Shown here: positions 22,763 through 30,463 of the stretch, one piece after another
Layout of the letters: each line of letters starts with the position of its first letter
How positions within the stretch are numbered: the stretch's first letter is position 1
DNA from: an uncultured Angelakisella sp.
Lineage (GTDB): Bacteria > Bacillota > Clostridia > Oscillospirales > Ruminococcaceae
Assembly: GCA_910585525.1 (NCBI GenBank)
Contig: CAJUFR010000013.1
Span: 1-57,362 of the forward strand
Direction of reading: 5' to 3'
DNA: 57,362 bases
The notes under the pieces: generated by a model
Database searches by the model: none
What the model was told of the DNA's origin: nothing
What the model saw: only the letters and a program-made list of their open reading frames with translations
Translations under genes and position numbers: made by a program

Positions 22763-23632
22763 CTACTCCTTCCGTTCCGCCGCGGCGCGGTATTGGTCCC
22801 GCATGGCCGCGGCGTCTTCACTTTGTGTCCCGGCGGATTCACAGATGATCACCGGGGAACAGCCGTACTTGAGGATCAGCTCCGCCAGCGGCTCGAACCA
22901 GGGGCCGTACTGCTGGTCGGCAAAGGTGAGGTGCTTTTTTTCCCCGCCGTTTTCGGTGTACTCGATGCGGGAAAAGTGGGAATGGAACACCCGCAGCCGG
23001 TCCCGGCCCAGCTTGTTGTCAAAGAGGCGGAAAGCCTCCTCAAACTCCGCCGGGGTGGTCATTTTGCCCAGGGTCCGGGCGTTGAGGTGCCCCCAGTCGA
23101 TGCAGGGGAGCAACCGGTCGTCGATGGAGCAGAGTTCCAGCACCTCCTCCAGCGTCCCCAGCTGGTTGATCTTGCCCATGGTCTCCGGGCAGACGGTGAT
23201 ATCGGAAAGCCCCTCGGTCTCCAGAGCGGCCAGCGCCGCCCGGATGGTGCCTTTGGCCAGTTCCAGGGCGTCGGCCCGGCTCAGCTTGGCGCAGGAACCG
23301 GTGTGGACCACGATGCGGTCCGCCCCCAGCAGCTTTGCGGCGGCGGCGGATTCCAGGATGTACCGCACGCTTCCCTGGCGCTTCTCCTCCTCCAGGCTGG
23401 AAAGGGAGATGTAGTAGGGGGCGTGAAGGGACATCCGCAGCCCCTTTTCCGCAAAACTCTTTTTGAGGCTGGCAGCGGTGTTCTCGTTCACCCGCACCCC
23501 CCGGCCGCACTGGTACTCAAAGGCGTTTAGGCCCATTTTCTCCAGGTACTCCGGTATCTGGGTGGTCTTTTTATAGCCCATGGCGGAAAAACTCTCCGCC
23601 GTTCCTGCCGGGCCAAACCAAATTTGTTCCAT
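22763..23632 (-). CDS. TIM-barrel protein, endonuclease IV-like
   Basis: The 289-residue protein is a xylose-isomerase/AP-endonuclease-family TIM barrel. The expected metal ligands are visible: LHAPYYISL (His near 70), VVHTGS (His near 113), CPETMG (Glu near 150), CIDWGHLNA (Asp and His near 185), FHSHFSRI and a late Glu in IICESAG. This closely matches the three-zinc site of endonuclease IV, so cleavage at abasic sites is plausible, but related barrels act on sugars. The ATG at 23632 has GGGAGGGAG upstream. It lies between a HAD phosphatase and a peptidase in one transcription unit. Confidence 0.82.
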   Translation of the reverse strand: MEQIWFGPAGTAESFSAMGYKKTTQIPEYLEKMGLNAFEYQCGRGVRVNENTAASLKKSFAEKGLRMSLHAPYYISLSSLEEEKRQGSVRYILESAAAAKLLGADRIVVHTGSCAKLSRADALELAKGTIRAALAALETEGLSDITVCPETMGKINQLGTLEEVLELCSIDDRLLPCIDWGHLNARTLGKMTTPAEFEEAFRLFDNKLGRDRLRVFHSHFSRIEYTENGGEKKHLTFADQQYGPWFEPLAELILKYGCSPVIICESAGTQSEDAAAMRDQYRAAAERKE

Positions 23633-23649
23633 CGTTCTCCCTCCCTTAT

Positions 23650-24177
23650 CTAATCCCACCCCTCCATCCGCGGGTCTGGCTGCCACTGCCGGGGGCGGTA
23701 ATGCTTCAGCACCCGTTTTTCCCACCGGCGCTTGGTGACGTAGAAGCCGTAGCCCTCCTCCTCCATGTACTCCACCAGGATGGAGGTGCACCCGGCCAGC
23801 CGCCCGCAGAGGATATCGGTGAAGATCTGGTCCCCGATGATAGCCGCCTGTCCGGGGGGGATGTCCATCTTTTTCAGCGCCCTCCACAGGGGGAAGGGCA
23901 GCGGTTTTTTGGCGTCGGCCACATATTCCAGCCCCAGCTGCCGGGCAAAGGGGGCCACCCGCTCCTGGTGGTTGTTGGAGAGCACCAGCAGCCGCAGCCC
24001 CGCCTGGCGCTGCTGTTCCAGCCAGCCCAGCACCTCCTGGTGGGGGACCGGGTTGTTGTCGGTGGTCAGGGTGTTGTCCACATCCAGCAGCAGCGCCCGG
24101 ATGCCCTTTTCCAGGAAGAGACGGGCGGGTATCTGGTAGACCCGCTGGTAGCTGTAGTCCGGGTAAAAAATTGACAT
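23650..24177 (-). CDS. yqeG: YqeG-family HAD phosphatase
   Basis: This is a 175-residue HAD-IIIA hydrolase. Motif I is LLLDVDNTLT (about 31-40, with the nucleophile Asp in DVDNT), motif II lies in LLVLSNN near 64-70, the Lys of motif III is in ADAKKPLPFP, and GDQIFTD supplies the acidic motif IV. YqeG proteins are widespread in Firmicutes and are related to the mitochondrial phosphatidylglycerophosphatase Gep4/PTPMT1-like group, so a PGP phosphatase role is a reasonable inference. The ATG at 24177 follows GGGAGGG. It is the first gene after the rpsU terminator. Confidence 0.88.
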   Translation of the reverse strand: MSIFYPDYSYQRVYQIPARLFLEKGIRALLLDVDNTLTTDNNPVPHQEVLGWLEQQRQAGLRLLVLSNNHQERVAPFARQLGLEYVADAKKPLPFPLWRALKKMDIPPGQAAIIGDQIFTDILCGRLAGCTSILVEYMEEEGYGFYVTKRRWEKRVLKHYRPRQWQPDPRMEGWD

Positions 24178-24202
24178 GCGGTCCCTCCCCGGGCCATAGC
24201 CG

Positions 24203-24233
24203 AAAAAAAGCGGGCACCACGCCGGATGCCCGC
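24203..24233 (-). terminator. rpsU terminator
   Basis: GCGGGCA (24210-24216) pairs with TGCCCGC (24227-24233) around a ten-base loop. On the minus strand it ends in seven U (24203-24209). It lies 20 bases after the rpsU stop and is a classical intrinsic terminator. Confidence 0.92.
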
Positions 24234-24253
24234 TCTTTCGTCTTGCCCGCAAA

Positions 24254-24430
24254 TTACTTATATTTGCGCTTACGAGCAGCCTCGGATTTCTTTTTGCGCT
24301 TTACAGAAGGCTTCTCGTAATGCTCTCTTTTGCGCACCTCAGCCAGAACGCCAGATTTGGCGCAGCTTCTCTTGAAGCGTCTGAGAGCACTCTCCAGAGA
24401 TTCATTATCCTTGATCCTGATTTCTGCCAC
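24254..24430 (-). CDS. rpsU: Ribosomal protein S21
   Basis: S21 is a small basic protein of the 30S platform needed for efficient initiation. The product is 58 residues, the normal length, and ends in the very basic KPSVKRKKKSEAARKRKYK. The start codon is GTG at 24430, preceded by GGGAGGG. Upstream codons in the open frame do not belong to S21. It is a single-gene unit with its own promoter (24500-24529) and terminator (24203-24233), set between the leuS operon and the yqeG operon. Confidence 0.96.
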   Translation of the reverse strand: MAEIRIKDNESLESALRRFKRSCAKSGVLAEVRKREHYEKPSVKRKKKSEAARKRKYK

Positions 24431-24499
24431 TACCTTATTCCCTCCCCACGCCATGCGGCTGGAGTATATCCCCCTCGAAGTAGAAGGATAACAACATAG

Positions 24500-24529
24500 A
24501 TTATACAATACTATATTTTGTTGTGTCAA
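24500..24529 (-). promoter_or_regulatory. Sigma-A-type promoter of rpsU
   Basis: On the minus strand, -35 TTGACA (24524-24529), an 18-base spacer, and -10 TATAAT (24500-24505), both perfect consensus. The surrounding sequence is AT-rich, unlike the rest of the window. The leader before the GTG start is about 60 bases. Confidence 0.9.
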
Positions 24530-24611
24530 GTACCTTGGGGGGAATATCTGCTGAAAAAACAAATTTTTCTGGTTTTTGCTGGAATCTATTTTGTCCACCC
24601 CGGCCCGGTCA

Positions 24612-26981
24612 TCACCGTGCCACGATGTTCAGCAGCTTTCCTTTGACGAAGATCTCCTTCACCGTCTCCTTGCCTTCCAGAGCGGCCTGCACCGCCTTTT
24701 CCGCCTTGGCGATGGCGGTGACCTCCTCCTGGCCGGCGTCCGCCGCGACGGTGATCCGGGCCTTGATCTTGCCGCAGACCTGCACCACCATCTCCACCGT
24801 GTCGTCCACGCACTTGGCGGGGTCGTACTCCGGCCAGGTGGAGCGGGCCAGCATCGTCTCCCCGCCCATGGCCTCGTTCATCTCCTCGGTGATGTGGGGG
24901 GCAAAGGGGTTCAGAAGGGTGATGAAGGTCCGCAGTTCCCCTTTGGTCATCATGGCGGCGATGGCGGTGTTGAACTTCAGGTTCTCCACGTCCTCCCCCA
25001 CCTTCCGCACCAGCTTGTGGAAGGCGCTGGCCAGTTCCGGGGAATACTCCTCCTCCGGGGTCATGATATCCATAAGGCCCCAGACCCGCTCCAAAAAGCG
25101 TTTGCAGCCCTTGATGGACTTGGGGCTCCAGGGGGCGGTCTTTTCAAAGTCGCCGATGAACATCTCGTAAAGGCGCATGGTGTCGGCGCCATAGTCCCGG
25201 ATGATATCGTCAGGGTTCACCACGTTGCCCCGGGATTTGCTCATCTTCTCCCCGTTCTCCCCCAGGATCATGCCGTGGCTGGTGCGCTTGGCGTAGGGCT
25301 CCGGGGTGTGGACCACCCCGATATCGTAGAGGAACTTGTGCCAGAACCGGCTGTACAGCAGGTGCAGGGTGGTGTGCTCCATCCCGCCGTTGTACCAGTC
25401 CACCGGCATCCAGTAGTCCAGCGCCTCCTTGCTGGCCAGGGCCTTGTCGTTGTGGGGGTCGCAGTACCGCATAAAGTACCAGGAGGACCCGGCCCACTGG
25501 GGCATGGTGTCGGTCTCCCTTTTCCCGGGGCCGCCGCAGCAGGGACAGGTGGTGTTCACCCAATCGGTGATCTTGCTCAGGGGGCTTTCCCCGTCGTCGG
25601 TGGGCTCATAGCTTTCCACATCGGGGAGCAGCAGGGGCAGCTGGTCCTCCGGCAGGGGCTGCCAGCCGCATTTGTCGCACCACACCATGGGGATGGGCTC
25701 CCCCCAATACCGCTGGCGGGAAAAGACCCAGTCCCGCAGCTTATAGTTCACCTTGGGCTGGCCCTTGCCGTTCTCGGACAGCCAGGCGATGATCCTCTCT
25801 TTGGCCTCCTCCACCGTCAGCCCGTCCAGCATACCGGAATTGACCATGATGCCGGTGGCGCAATCCGTAAAGGCAGCCGCCTGTACATCGCCGCCCTTCA
25901 CCACCTCGATGATGGGCAGGCCGAATTTCTTGGCAAACTCCCAGTCCCGCTCGTCGTGGGCGGGCACCGCCATGATGGCCCCGGTGCCGTAGGTGGAGAG
26001 GACGTAGTCGGAGATAAAGATGGGGACCTCCGTGCCGTTCACCGGGTTGACGCCCTTCACCCCGTCCAGGCAGACGCCGGTCTTGTCCTTGTTCAGTTCG
26101 GTGCGCTCCAGGTCGCTTTTGGCGGCGGCGGCCTGCTGGTAAGCCTCCACCTCCTCCCGGTTGCCCAGGGTTGGGAGCCACTTCTTCACCAGTTCATGCT
26201 CCGGGGAAAGGACCATGTAGGTGGCGCCGAAGAGGGTGTCCGGCCGGGTGGTGAACACCACGATATCCTCCCCGGTGGTGGCCTTGAAGGTGACCTCCGC
26301 GCCGGTAGAACGGCCGATCCAGTTCTTCTGCTGTATCTTCACCCGCTCGATGTAATCCAGCTGGTCCAGGTCGTCGATGAGCCGCTGGGCGTATTCGGTG
26401 ATCTTCAGCATCCACTGGCTCTTGTCCCGGCGGACCACGGCGCTGCCGCACCGCTCGCAGACCCCTTCCACCACCTCTTCATTGGCCAGGACGCATTTGC
26501 AGGAGGTGCACCAGTTCACCGACATCTCCTTTTTGTAGGCCAGGCCCTTTTTGAACAGCTGGAGGAAGATCCACTGGGTCCACTTGTAGTAATCCGGGTC
26601 GGTGGTGTTGATCTCCCGGTCCCAGTCGAAGGAGAGGCCAAGGGCTCTCAGCTGGGCCTTGAAGTGGGCCACGTTCTTCCGGGTGAACTCGGCGGGATGG
26701 ACGTGGTTTTTGATGGCGTAGTTTTCGGCGGGCAGGCCGAAGGCGTCCCAGCCCATGGGATACAGCACGTTGTACCCCTGGAGCCGCCGCTTCCGGGCCA
26801 CGATGTCCAGGGCGGTGTAGGACCGGGGATGGCCCACATGGAGCCCCTGGCCGGAAGGGTACGGGAACTCCACCAGGGCAAAGTATTTGGGCTTTGTGTA
26901 GTCATCAGTGGCGGCAAAACTCTTGTCCTGGTCCCATTTCTGCTGCCATTTTGCCTCGATGGCCGAAAAATCGTACTTCAA
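24612..26981 (-). CDS. leuS: Leucyl-tRNA synthetase
   Basis: LeuS charges tRNA-Leu. The 789-residue class I enzyme has the HIGH-type motif HVGH (48-51), a zinc-binding insert (CTSCKC ... CERCG), the CP1 editing domain, KMSKS near 576-580 (KMSKSRGNVVNPDD), an anticodon-binding region, and the C-terminal domain ending in KGKLLNIVAR. The length is typical of bacterial LeuS. It follows rsfS by 48 bases, so there is no room for a T-box leader. No clear terminator is seen between its end and the rpsU promoter. Confidence 0.97.
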   Translation of the reverse strand: MKYDFSAIEAKWQQKWDQDKSFAATDDYTKPKYFALVEFPYPSGQGLHVGHPRSYTALDIVARKRRLQGYNVLYPMGWDAFGLPAENYAIKNHVHPAEFTRKNVAHFKAQLRALGLSFDWDREINTTDPDYYKWTQWIFLQLFKKGLAYKKEMSVNWCTSCKCVLANEEVVEGVCERCGSAVVRRDKSQWMLKITEYAQRLIDDLDQLDYIERVKIQQKNWIGRSTGAEVTFKATTGEDIVVFTTRPDTLFGATYMVLSPEHELVKKWLPTLGNREEVEAYQQAAAAKSDLERTELNKDKTGVCLDGVKGVNPVNGTEVPIFISDYVLSTYGTGAIMAVPAHDERDWEFAKKFGLPIIEVVKGGDVQAAAFTDCATGIMVNSGMLDGLTVEEAKERIIAWLSENGKGQPKVNYKLRDWVFSRQRYWGEPIPMVWCDKCGWQPLPEDQLPLLLPDVESYEPTDDGESPLSKITDWVNTTCPCCGGPGKRETDTMPQWAGSSWYFMRYCDPHNDKALASKEALDYWMPVDWYNGGMEHTTLHLLYSRFWHKFLYDIGVVHTPEPYAKRTSHGMILGENGEKMSKSRGNVVNPDDIIRDYGADTMRLYEMFIGDFEKTAPWSPKSIKGCKRFLERVWGLMDIMTPEEEYSPELASAFHKLVRKVGEDVENLKFNTAIAAMMTKGELRTFITLLNPFAPHITEEMNEAMGGETMLARSTWPEYDPAKCVDDTVEMVVQVCGKIKARITVAADAGQEEVTAIAKAEKAVQAALEGKETVKEIFVKGKLLNIVAR

Positions 26982-27029
26982 AAGTCACACCCTCTTATCA
27001 TATTCGTATTGGTCATCCTTTGTTTTTGC

Positions 27030-27389
27030 TCATTCCTCGGTGACCAGGCCGGTCAGGTCCATCCGGGGGGCGTCGGCCCACAGCCGCTCCATGTTGTAGA
27101 ACTCCCGGGTCTCCTTGGTAAAGACATGGAGGATGACGTCCTGGTAGTCCATCAGGATCCAGACGGCGGACTGGGCCCCTTCGATGCGCCGGGGCTCGAT
27201 GCCCTCCTTGGACAGGGTGTCCTCCACCTCCTCGGCCAGGGCCTTGACGTGGGGGCTGCTGGTGCCGGTGACCAGGATGAAATAGTCCCCGATGGTGGTC
27301 AGCTGCCGGATATCGATGCCGGCGATATCCATCCCCTTTTTGCTGTCCAGTATCTTCACGATCTTGCTTGCCAATTCTTCGGAATTCAT
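27030..27389 (-). CDS. rsfS: Ribosomal silencing factor RsfS
   Basis: RsfS (YbeB/Iojap family) binds L14 on the 50S subunit and blocks subunit joining during slow growth. The 119-residue product has the conserved core: DIRQLTTIGDYFILVTGTS near 26-44, then VKALAEEVEDTL and WILMDYQDVILHVF. GGAGGGG precedes ATG 27389. The start overlaps the end of nadD-yqeK by four bases (ATGA), and the order nadD-yqeK-rsfS is conserved in Firmicutes. Confidence 0.95.
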   Translation of the reverse strand: MNSEELASKIVKILDSKKGMDIAGIDIRQLTTIGDYFILVTGTSSPHVKALAEEVEDTLSKEGIEPRRIEGAQSAVWILMDYQDVILHVFTKETREFYNMERLWADAPRMDLTGLVTEE

Positions 27390-28576
27390 AAGACCCCTCC
27401 GTTCATGGTCGGTATCGTTACACCGTATTCTTTGCAGGCCCCCAGGGTATCTGGGCAGATGGGCTTTTGCTTTCTGGTCAGTTCCTTCACCGTGTGGGTC
27501 AGGGCATGGATCATGGCCTTTCTCAGGTCGGTATCGCAAAGGCGGCGCATCTCCCCCACGTCGGGGTACTCCCGGTCCTCCGAGGTCAGGTCCGCCAGAT
27601 AGACCACCGTCTCCAGCAAACTCATCCCCGCCCGGGCGGTGGTGTGGTACCGCACCGCCTCGATGACCTCCAGGTCGTGGATATCCATGTGGGACTGGAG
27701 GTACAGCGCCCCGGCGTAGCTGTGGATCAGCTGGGGAGAAGCCTTAAAATCTATCCCGTTTATTATACCAGATTCCAGGATGTTTTGCAACAAAGCCCCC
27801 TTGGGCATATCCTTGCAGACATCGTGGAGGATGCCGGCCAGCGCCGCCTTCTGCTGGTCGGCGCCGAACCGCCGGGCCATCTTCACCGCCTGCTTCTCCA
27901 CCCCCAGGGAGTGGCGGTAGCGGTAATCGGTCATCAGGGGGCGGATGTACCGGCGCAGGTAGTCCAGTTCCTCCGGCGGGTGGAGGTAGAGTTCCTTTTC
28001 CCGGATGTAGTCCAGCACCTGGGGGCAGACCTTCCCGGTAGTCCCGTCACGGCGCAGTTCCTCCCGTATCTGGGTGCTGGACATGGGCATGGGCGGGTTT
28101 TGCAGCAGCCGGGACCGGACGCCCCGCTCCGCCAGCTTTTGCTGCTGGTCCAGCAGCCGCTCCCGGTCCCCCTCCTCCCGGGAGGCCACCAGGAGGGAAG
28201 CCATCTTGCCGATCTCCTCCCACCGGTGCCACTGGGTGAAGGTGAGGAACATATCGGTGCCGATGAGCAGCCAAAGTTCCTCCTCGGGAAAGACCGCCGC
28301 CAGGTGGCCCAGGGTGTCCACCGTGTAGCTGCGGCCCCCCCGGCGTATCTCCCAGTCGTCCACCTGGATAAGATCATATTCCCGGGCCGCCAAAGCGCAC
28401 ATGGCCAGTCTGTCCTGGTCCGGGGCCAGCCACCCGGCGGATTTGTGGGGCGGCTGGGCCGCCGGCATCAGCAGCACCCGCCGGGCGTCCACCGCCTGCC
28501 GTGCCCGGACGCAGATATCCAGGTGTCCCCGATGGATGGGGTTAAAGGTCCCCCCGTAAAGTACCGTTTGCGACAT
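27386..28576 (-). CDS. nadD: Fused NadD nicotinate-nucleotide adenylyltransferase - YqeK HD hydrolase
   Basis: Residues 1-195 are NadD, which makes deamido-NAD from nicotinate mononucleotide and ATP: the nucleotidyltransferase motif GGTFNPIHRGHL (8-19) and SSTQIR (166-171) are intact. Residues about 203-375 are a YqeK-type HD domain (RHSLGV with H222; GILHDVCKD with HD at 251-252; HTTAR; VYLADL), a family shown to hydrolyse diadenosine tetraphosphate. The two are separate adjacent genes in Bacillus. Here one frame runs through both with a short linker and no internal stop or ribosome binding site. A true fusion is more likely than an assembly error because both halves are complete. Confidence 0.93.
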   Translation of the reverse strand: MSQTVLYGGTFNPIHRGHLDICVRARQAVDARRVLLMPAAQPPHKSAGWLAPDQDRLAMCALAAREYDLIQVDDWEIRRGGRSYTVDTLGHLAAVFPEEELWLLIGTDMFLTFTQWHRWEEIGKMASLLVASREEGDRERLLDQQQKLAERGVRSRLLQNPPMPMSSTQIREELRRDGTTGKVCPQVLDYIREKELYLHPPEELDYLRRYIRPLMTDYRYRHSLGVEKQAVKMARRFGADQQKAALAGILHDVCKDMPKGALLQNILESGIINGIDFKASPQLIHSYAGALYLQSHMDIHDLEVIEAVRYHTTARAGMSLLETVVYLADLTSEDREYPDVGEMRRLCDTDLRKAMIHALTHTVKELTRKQKPICPDTLGACKEYGVTIPTMNGGVL

Positions 28577-28608
28577 ATCGTCCTACCCCTCGAAACACAC
28601 ACTCTCTG

Positions 28609-28899
28609 TCAGTCCAGCACGATGACCGGCTTCTTTGGGTTTTTGCGGTAGAGCACCAGCCGGCGGCCGATGACCTGCACCACCTGGCTGCCGGTGGCGC
28701 CGGCCAGGGCCTGGGCCAGTTCCCCCGGCTCCTCCGGGGCGGATTCCAGCACGTGGAGTTTGATCAACTCCCGGGCGGCGAGGGCGTCGTCCACCTGCTT
28801 CACCAGCTGGTCCCCGATGCCCCCCTTCCCCACCTGGAGGATGGTCTCGGTGTTGGCGGCGATGCTCTTCAGCGCCGCCCGTTGTTTGGAAGTCAGCAA
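28609..28899 (-). CDS. yhbY: YhbY/CRS1-type RNA-binding protein
   Basis: This is a 96-residue CRM domain: LTSKQRAALKSIAANTETIL at the start, the GKGG loop and C-terminal strand QVIGRRLVLYRKNPKKPVI. YhbY binds pre-50S particles and probably aids ribosome assembly. The start codon appears to be TTG at 28899, with AAGGAGA about eight bases upstream; no ATG is suitably placed. It lies between rdgB and nadD-yqeK, the usual Firmicutes order. Confidence 0.92.
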   Translation of the reverse strand: MLTSKQRAALKSIAANTETILQVGKGGIGDQLVKQVDDALAARELIKLHVLESAPEEPGELAQALAGATGSQVVQVIGRRLVLYRKNPKKPVIVLD

Positions 28900-28928
28900 A
28901 ATATCTCTCCTTTTATGAATACAGGTTC

Positions 28929-29522
28929 TTACTTTCTCTCCTCCAGCAGGACCTGGAGTTTCCGCAGGGCGTTGCCCCGGTGGCTGATACGGTCCTTCTC
29001 CTCCCCGGGGATGGAGGCGAAGCTGCCCCCTTCCACCAGGAAGAGGGGGTCGTAGCCGAAGCCGTTGTCCCCCAGGGACTGGAAGCCGATGGTCCCCTCG
29101 CAGGTCCCCTCGCATTCCACCACGTCCCCCTCCCCCAGCACAAAGGAGATGGCGGAAACGAAGCGGGCGGTGCGCTGTTCCGCCGGGACATCTTTTAACT
29201 CCCGCAGCAGCTTGCGGTTGTTGGCGGCGTCGTTGTGGCCCTCCCCCTCATCGTCGGCGTACCGCGCCGAATGGACCCCCGGGGCGCCCCCCAGGGCATC
29301 GACACAGAGGCCGGAATCGTCGGCGATGGTGGGGATGCCGGTGCGGCGGAAGATCTCCACCGCCTTTTTCCTGGCGTTCTCCAGGAAGGTGTCCCCGTCC
29401 TCCTCCACCTCGATATCGGGGCAAACCTCCCCCTGGCTCACCAGCTGGTAGCCCAGCGGCCCCAGGATACGGGAAAACTCGGTGAGTTTATGCTGATTTT
29501 TGGTTGCGACGATGACCTTCAT
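28929..29522 (-). CDS. rdgB: XTP/dITP diphosphatase (RdgB/HAM1)
   Basis: This enzyme hydrolyses non-canonical purine nucleoside triphosphates (ITP, dITP, XTP) to monophosphates, keeping them out of nucleic acids. The 197-residue protein has the substrate loop ATKNQHKLTEF (6-16), the metal/catalytic block ADDSGLCVDALGGAPGVHSA, and the C-terminal SHRGNALRKL. Its start overlaps the ftsY stop by four bases (ATGA). The length is normal. Confidence 0.95.
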   Translation of the reverse strand: MKVIVATKNQHKLTEFSRILGPLGYQLVSQGEVCPDIEVEEDGDTFLENARKKAVEIFRRTGIPTIADDSGLCVDALGGAPGVHSARYADDEGEGHNDAANNRKLLRELKDVPAEQRTARFVSAISFVLGEGDVVECEGTCEGTIGFQSLGDNGFGYDPLFLVEGGSFASIPGEEKDRISHRGNALRKLQVLLEERK

Positions 29523-30436
29523 TCCTCCGGCTCCTCCCCTTCCTCAAACAACAGCGCCGTGGCGTAGTCCCGGGCGGAGAAGGGCCGCAGGTCGTCCACC
29601 TGCTCCCCCACCCCCACGAATTTGATGGGCAACCCCAGCTGGTCCCGGATGCCCACCACCACGCCGCCCTTGGCGGTGCCGTCCAGCTTGGTGAGCACCA
29701 CGCCGGTGACCCCGCAGGCGGCGGCAAACTCCCGGGCCTGGTTCAGGCCGTTCTGGCCGGTGGTGGCGTCCAGCACCAGCAACACCTCCCGGCTGCTGTC
29801 CGGGGCCTCCCGGGTGATGACACGATCCATCTTGGCCAGTTCGTCCATCAGGTTCTTTTTGTTGTGCAGCCGTCCGGCGGTGTCGCAGATGATGACATCC
29901 ACCCCCCGGGCCTTCCCGGCGGAGATGGAATCGAACACCACGGCGGCGGGGTCGGCCCCCTCCTGGTGGCAGATGATCTGGGCCCCGCACCGCTCCGCCC
30001 ACACCGTCAGCTGTTCGGCGGCGGCAGCCCGGAAGGTGTCGGCGGCCCCCAGCAGCACCGTCCGGCCCTGCTGCATCAAATGGTTGGCCAGCTTGCCGAT
30101 GGTGGTGGTCTTACCCACCCCGTTCACCCCCACCATGAGGATGATGGCGGGCTTGTTCTCCAATTCCAGCCCCTGGTCGGGGGAAAGGAGTTCCACCAAC
30201 ACCTCCCGCAGTTCCCGGCGCAATTCCCCGGGCCCCAGGGAACGGCGGCCCACCCGGGCGGCCAGGTCGGAACAGACCCGCCCGGCGGTGCGCACCCCCA
30301 CGTCGGCCAGGATGAGTATCTCCTCCAACTCCTCCAGCGCCTCCGGGGTCAGCTTGCCGGAGATGCCGTCCACCTGGACCACCAGGTTGCTCCGTGTCTT
30401 CTTCAGTCCCCGTGTGAGAAAATCCAAAAATCCCAT
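29519..30436 (-). CDS. ftsY: Signal recognition particle receptor FtsY
   Basis: FtsY is the SRP receptor GTPase that docks ribosome-nascent-chain-SRP complexes at the membrane. The 305-residue protein is only the NG domain plus a short basic N-terminus (MGFLDFLTRGLKKTRSNL), without the long acidic A domain of E. coli. G-motifs visible are GVNGVGKTTTIGKL (near 103-116), DTFRAAAAEQL, CDTAGRLHNK and LTKLDGTAKGG. It follows smc by 27 bases. The order rnc-smc-ftsY matches Bacillus. Confidence 0.96.
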   Translation of the reverse strand: MGFLDFLTRGLKKTRSNLVVQVDGISGKLTPEALEELEEILILADVGVRTAGRVCSDLAARVGRRSLGPGELRRELREVLVELLSPDQGLELENKPAIILMVGVNGVGKTTTIGKLANHLMQQGRTVLLGAADTFRAAAAEQLTVWAERCGAQIICHQEGADPAAVVFDSISAGKARGVDVIICDTAGRLHNKKNLMDELAKMDRVITREAPDSSREVLLVLDATTGQNGLNQAREFAAACGVTGVVLTKLDGTAKGGVVVGIRDQLGLPIKFVGVGEQVDDLRPFSARDYATALLFEEGEEPEE

Positions 30437-30463
30437 GGGCGTTTCCCCTCTCTTGTTTCTTGA

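Noticed and set aside
24576..27602. Plus-strand open frame of 1008 codons opposite leuS and rsfS
   Set aside because: Antisense shadow; composition artefact of GC-rich codon use.
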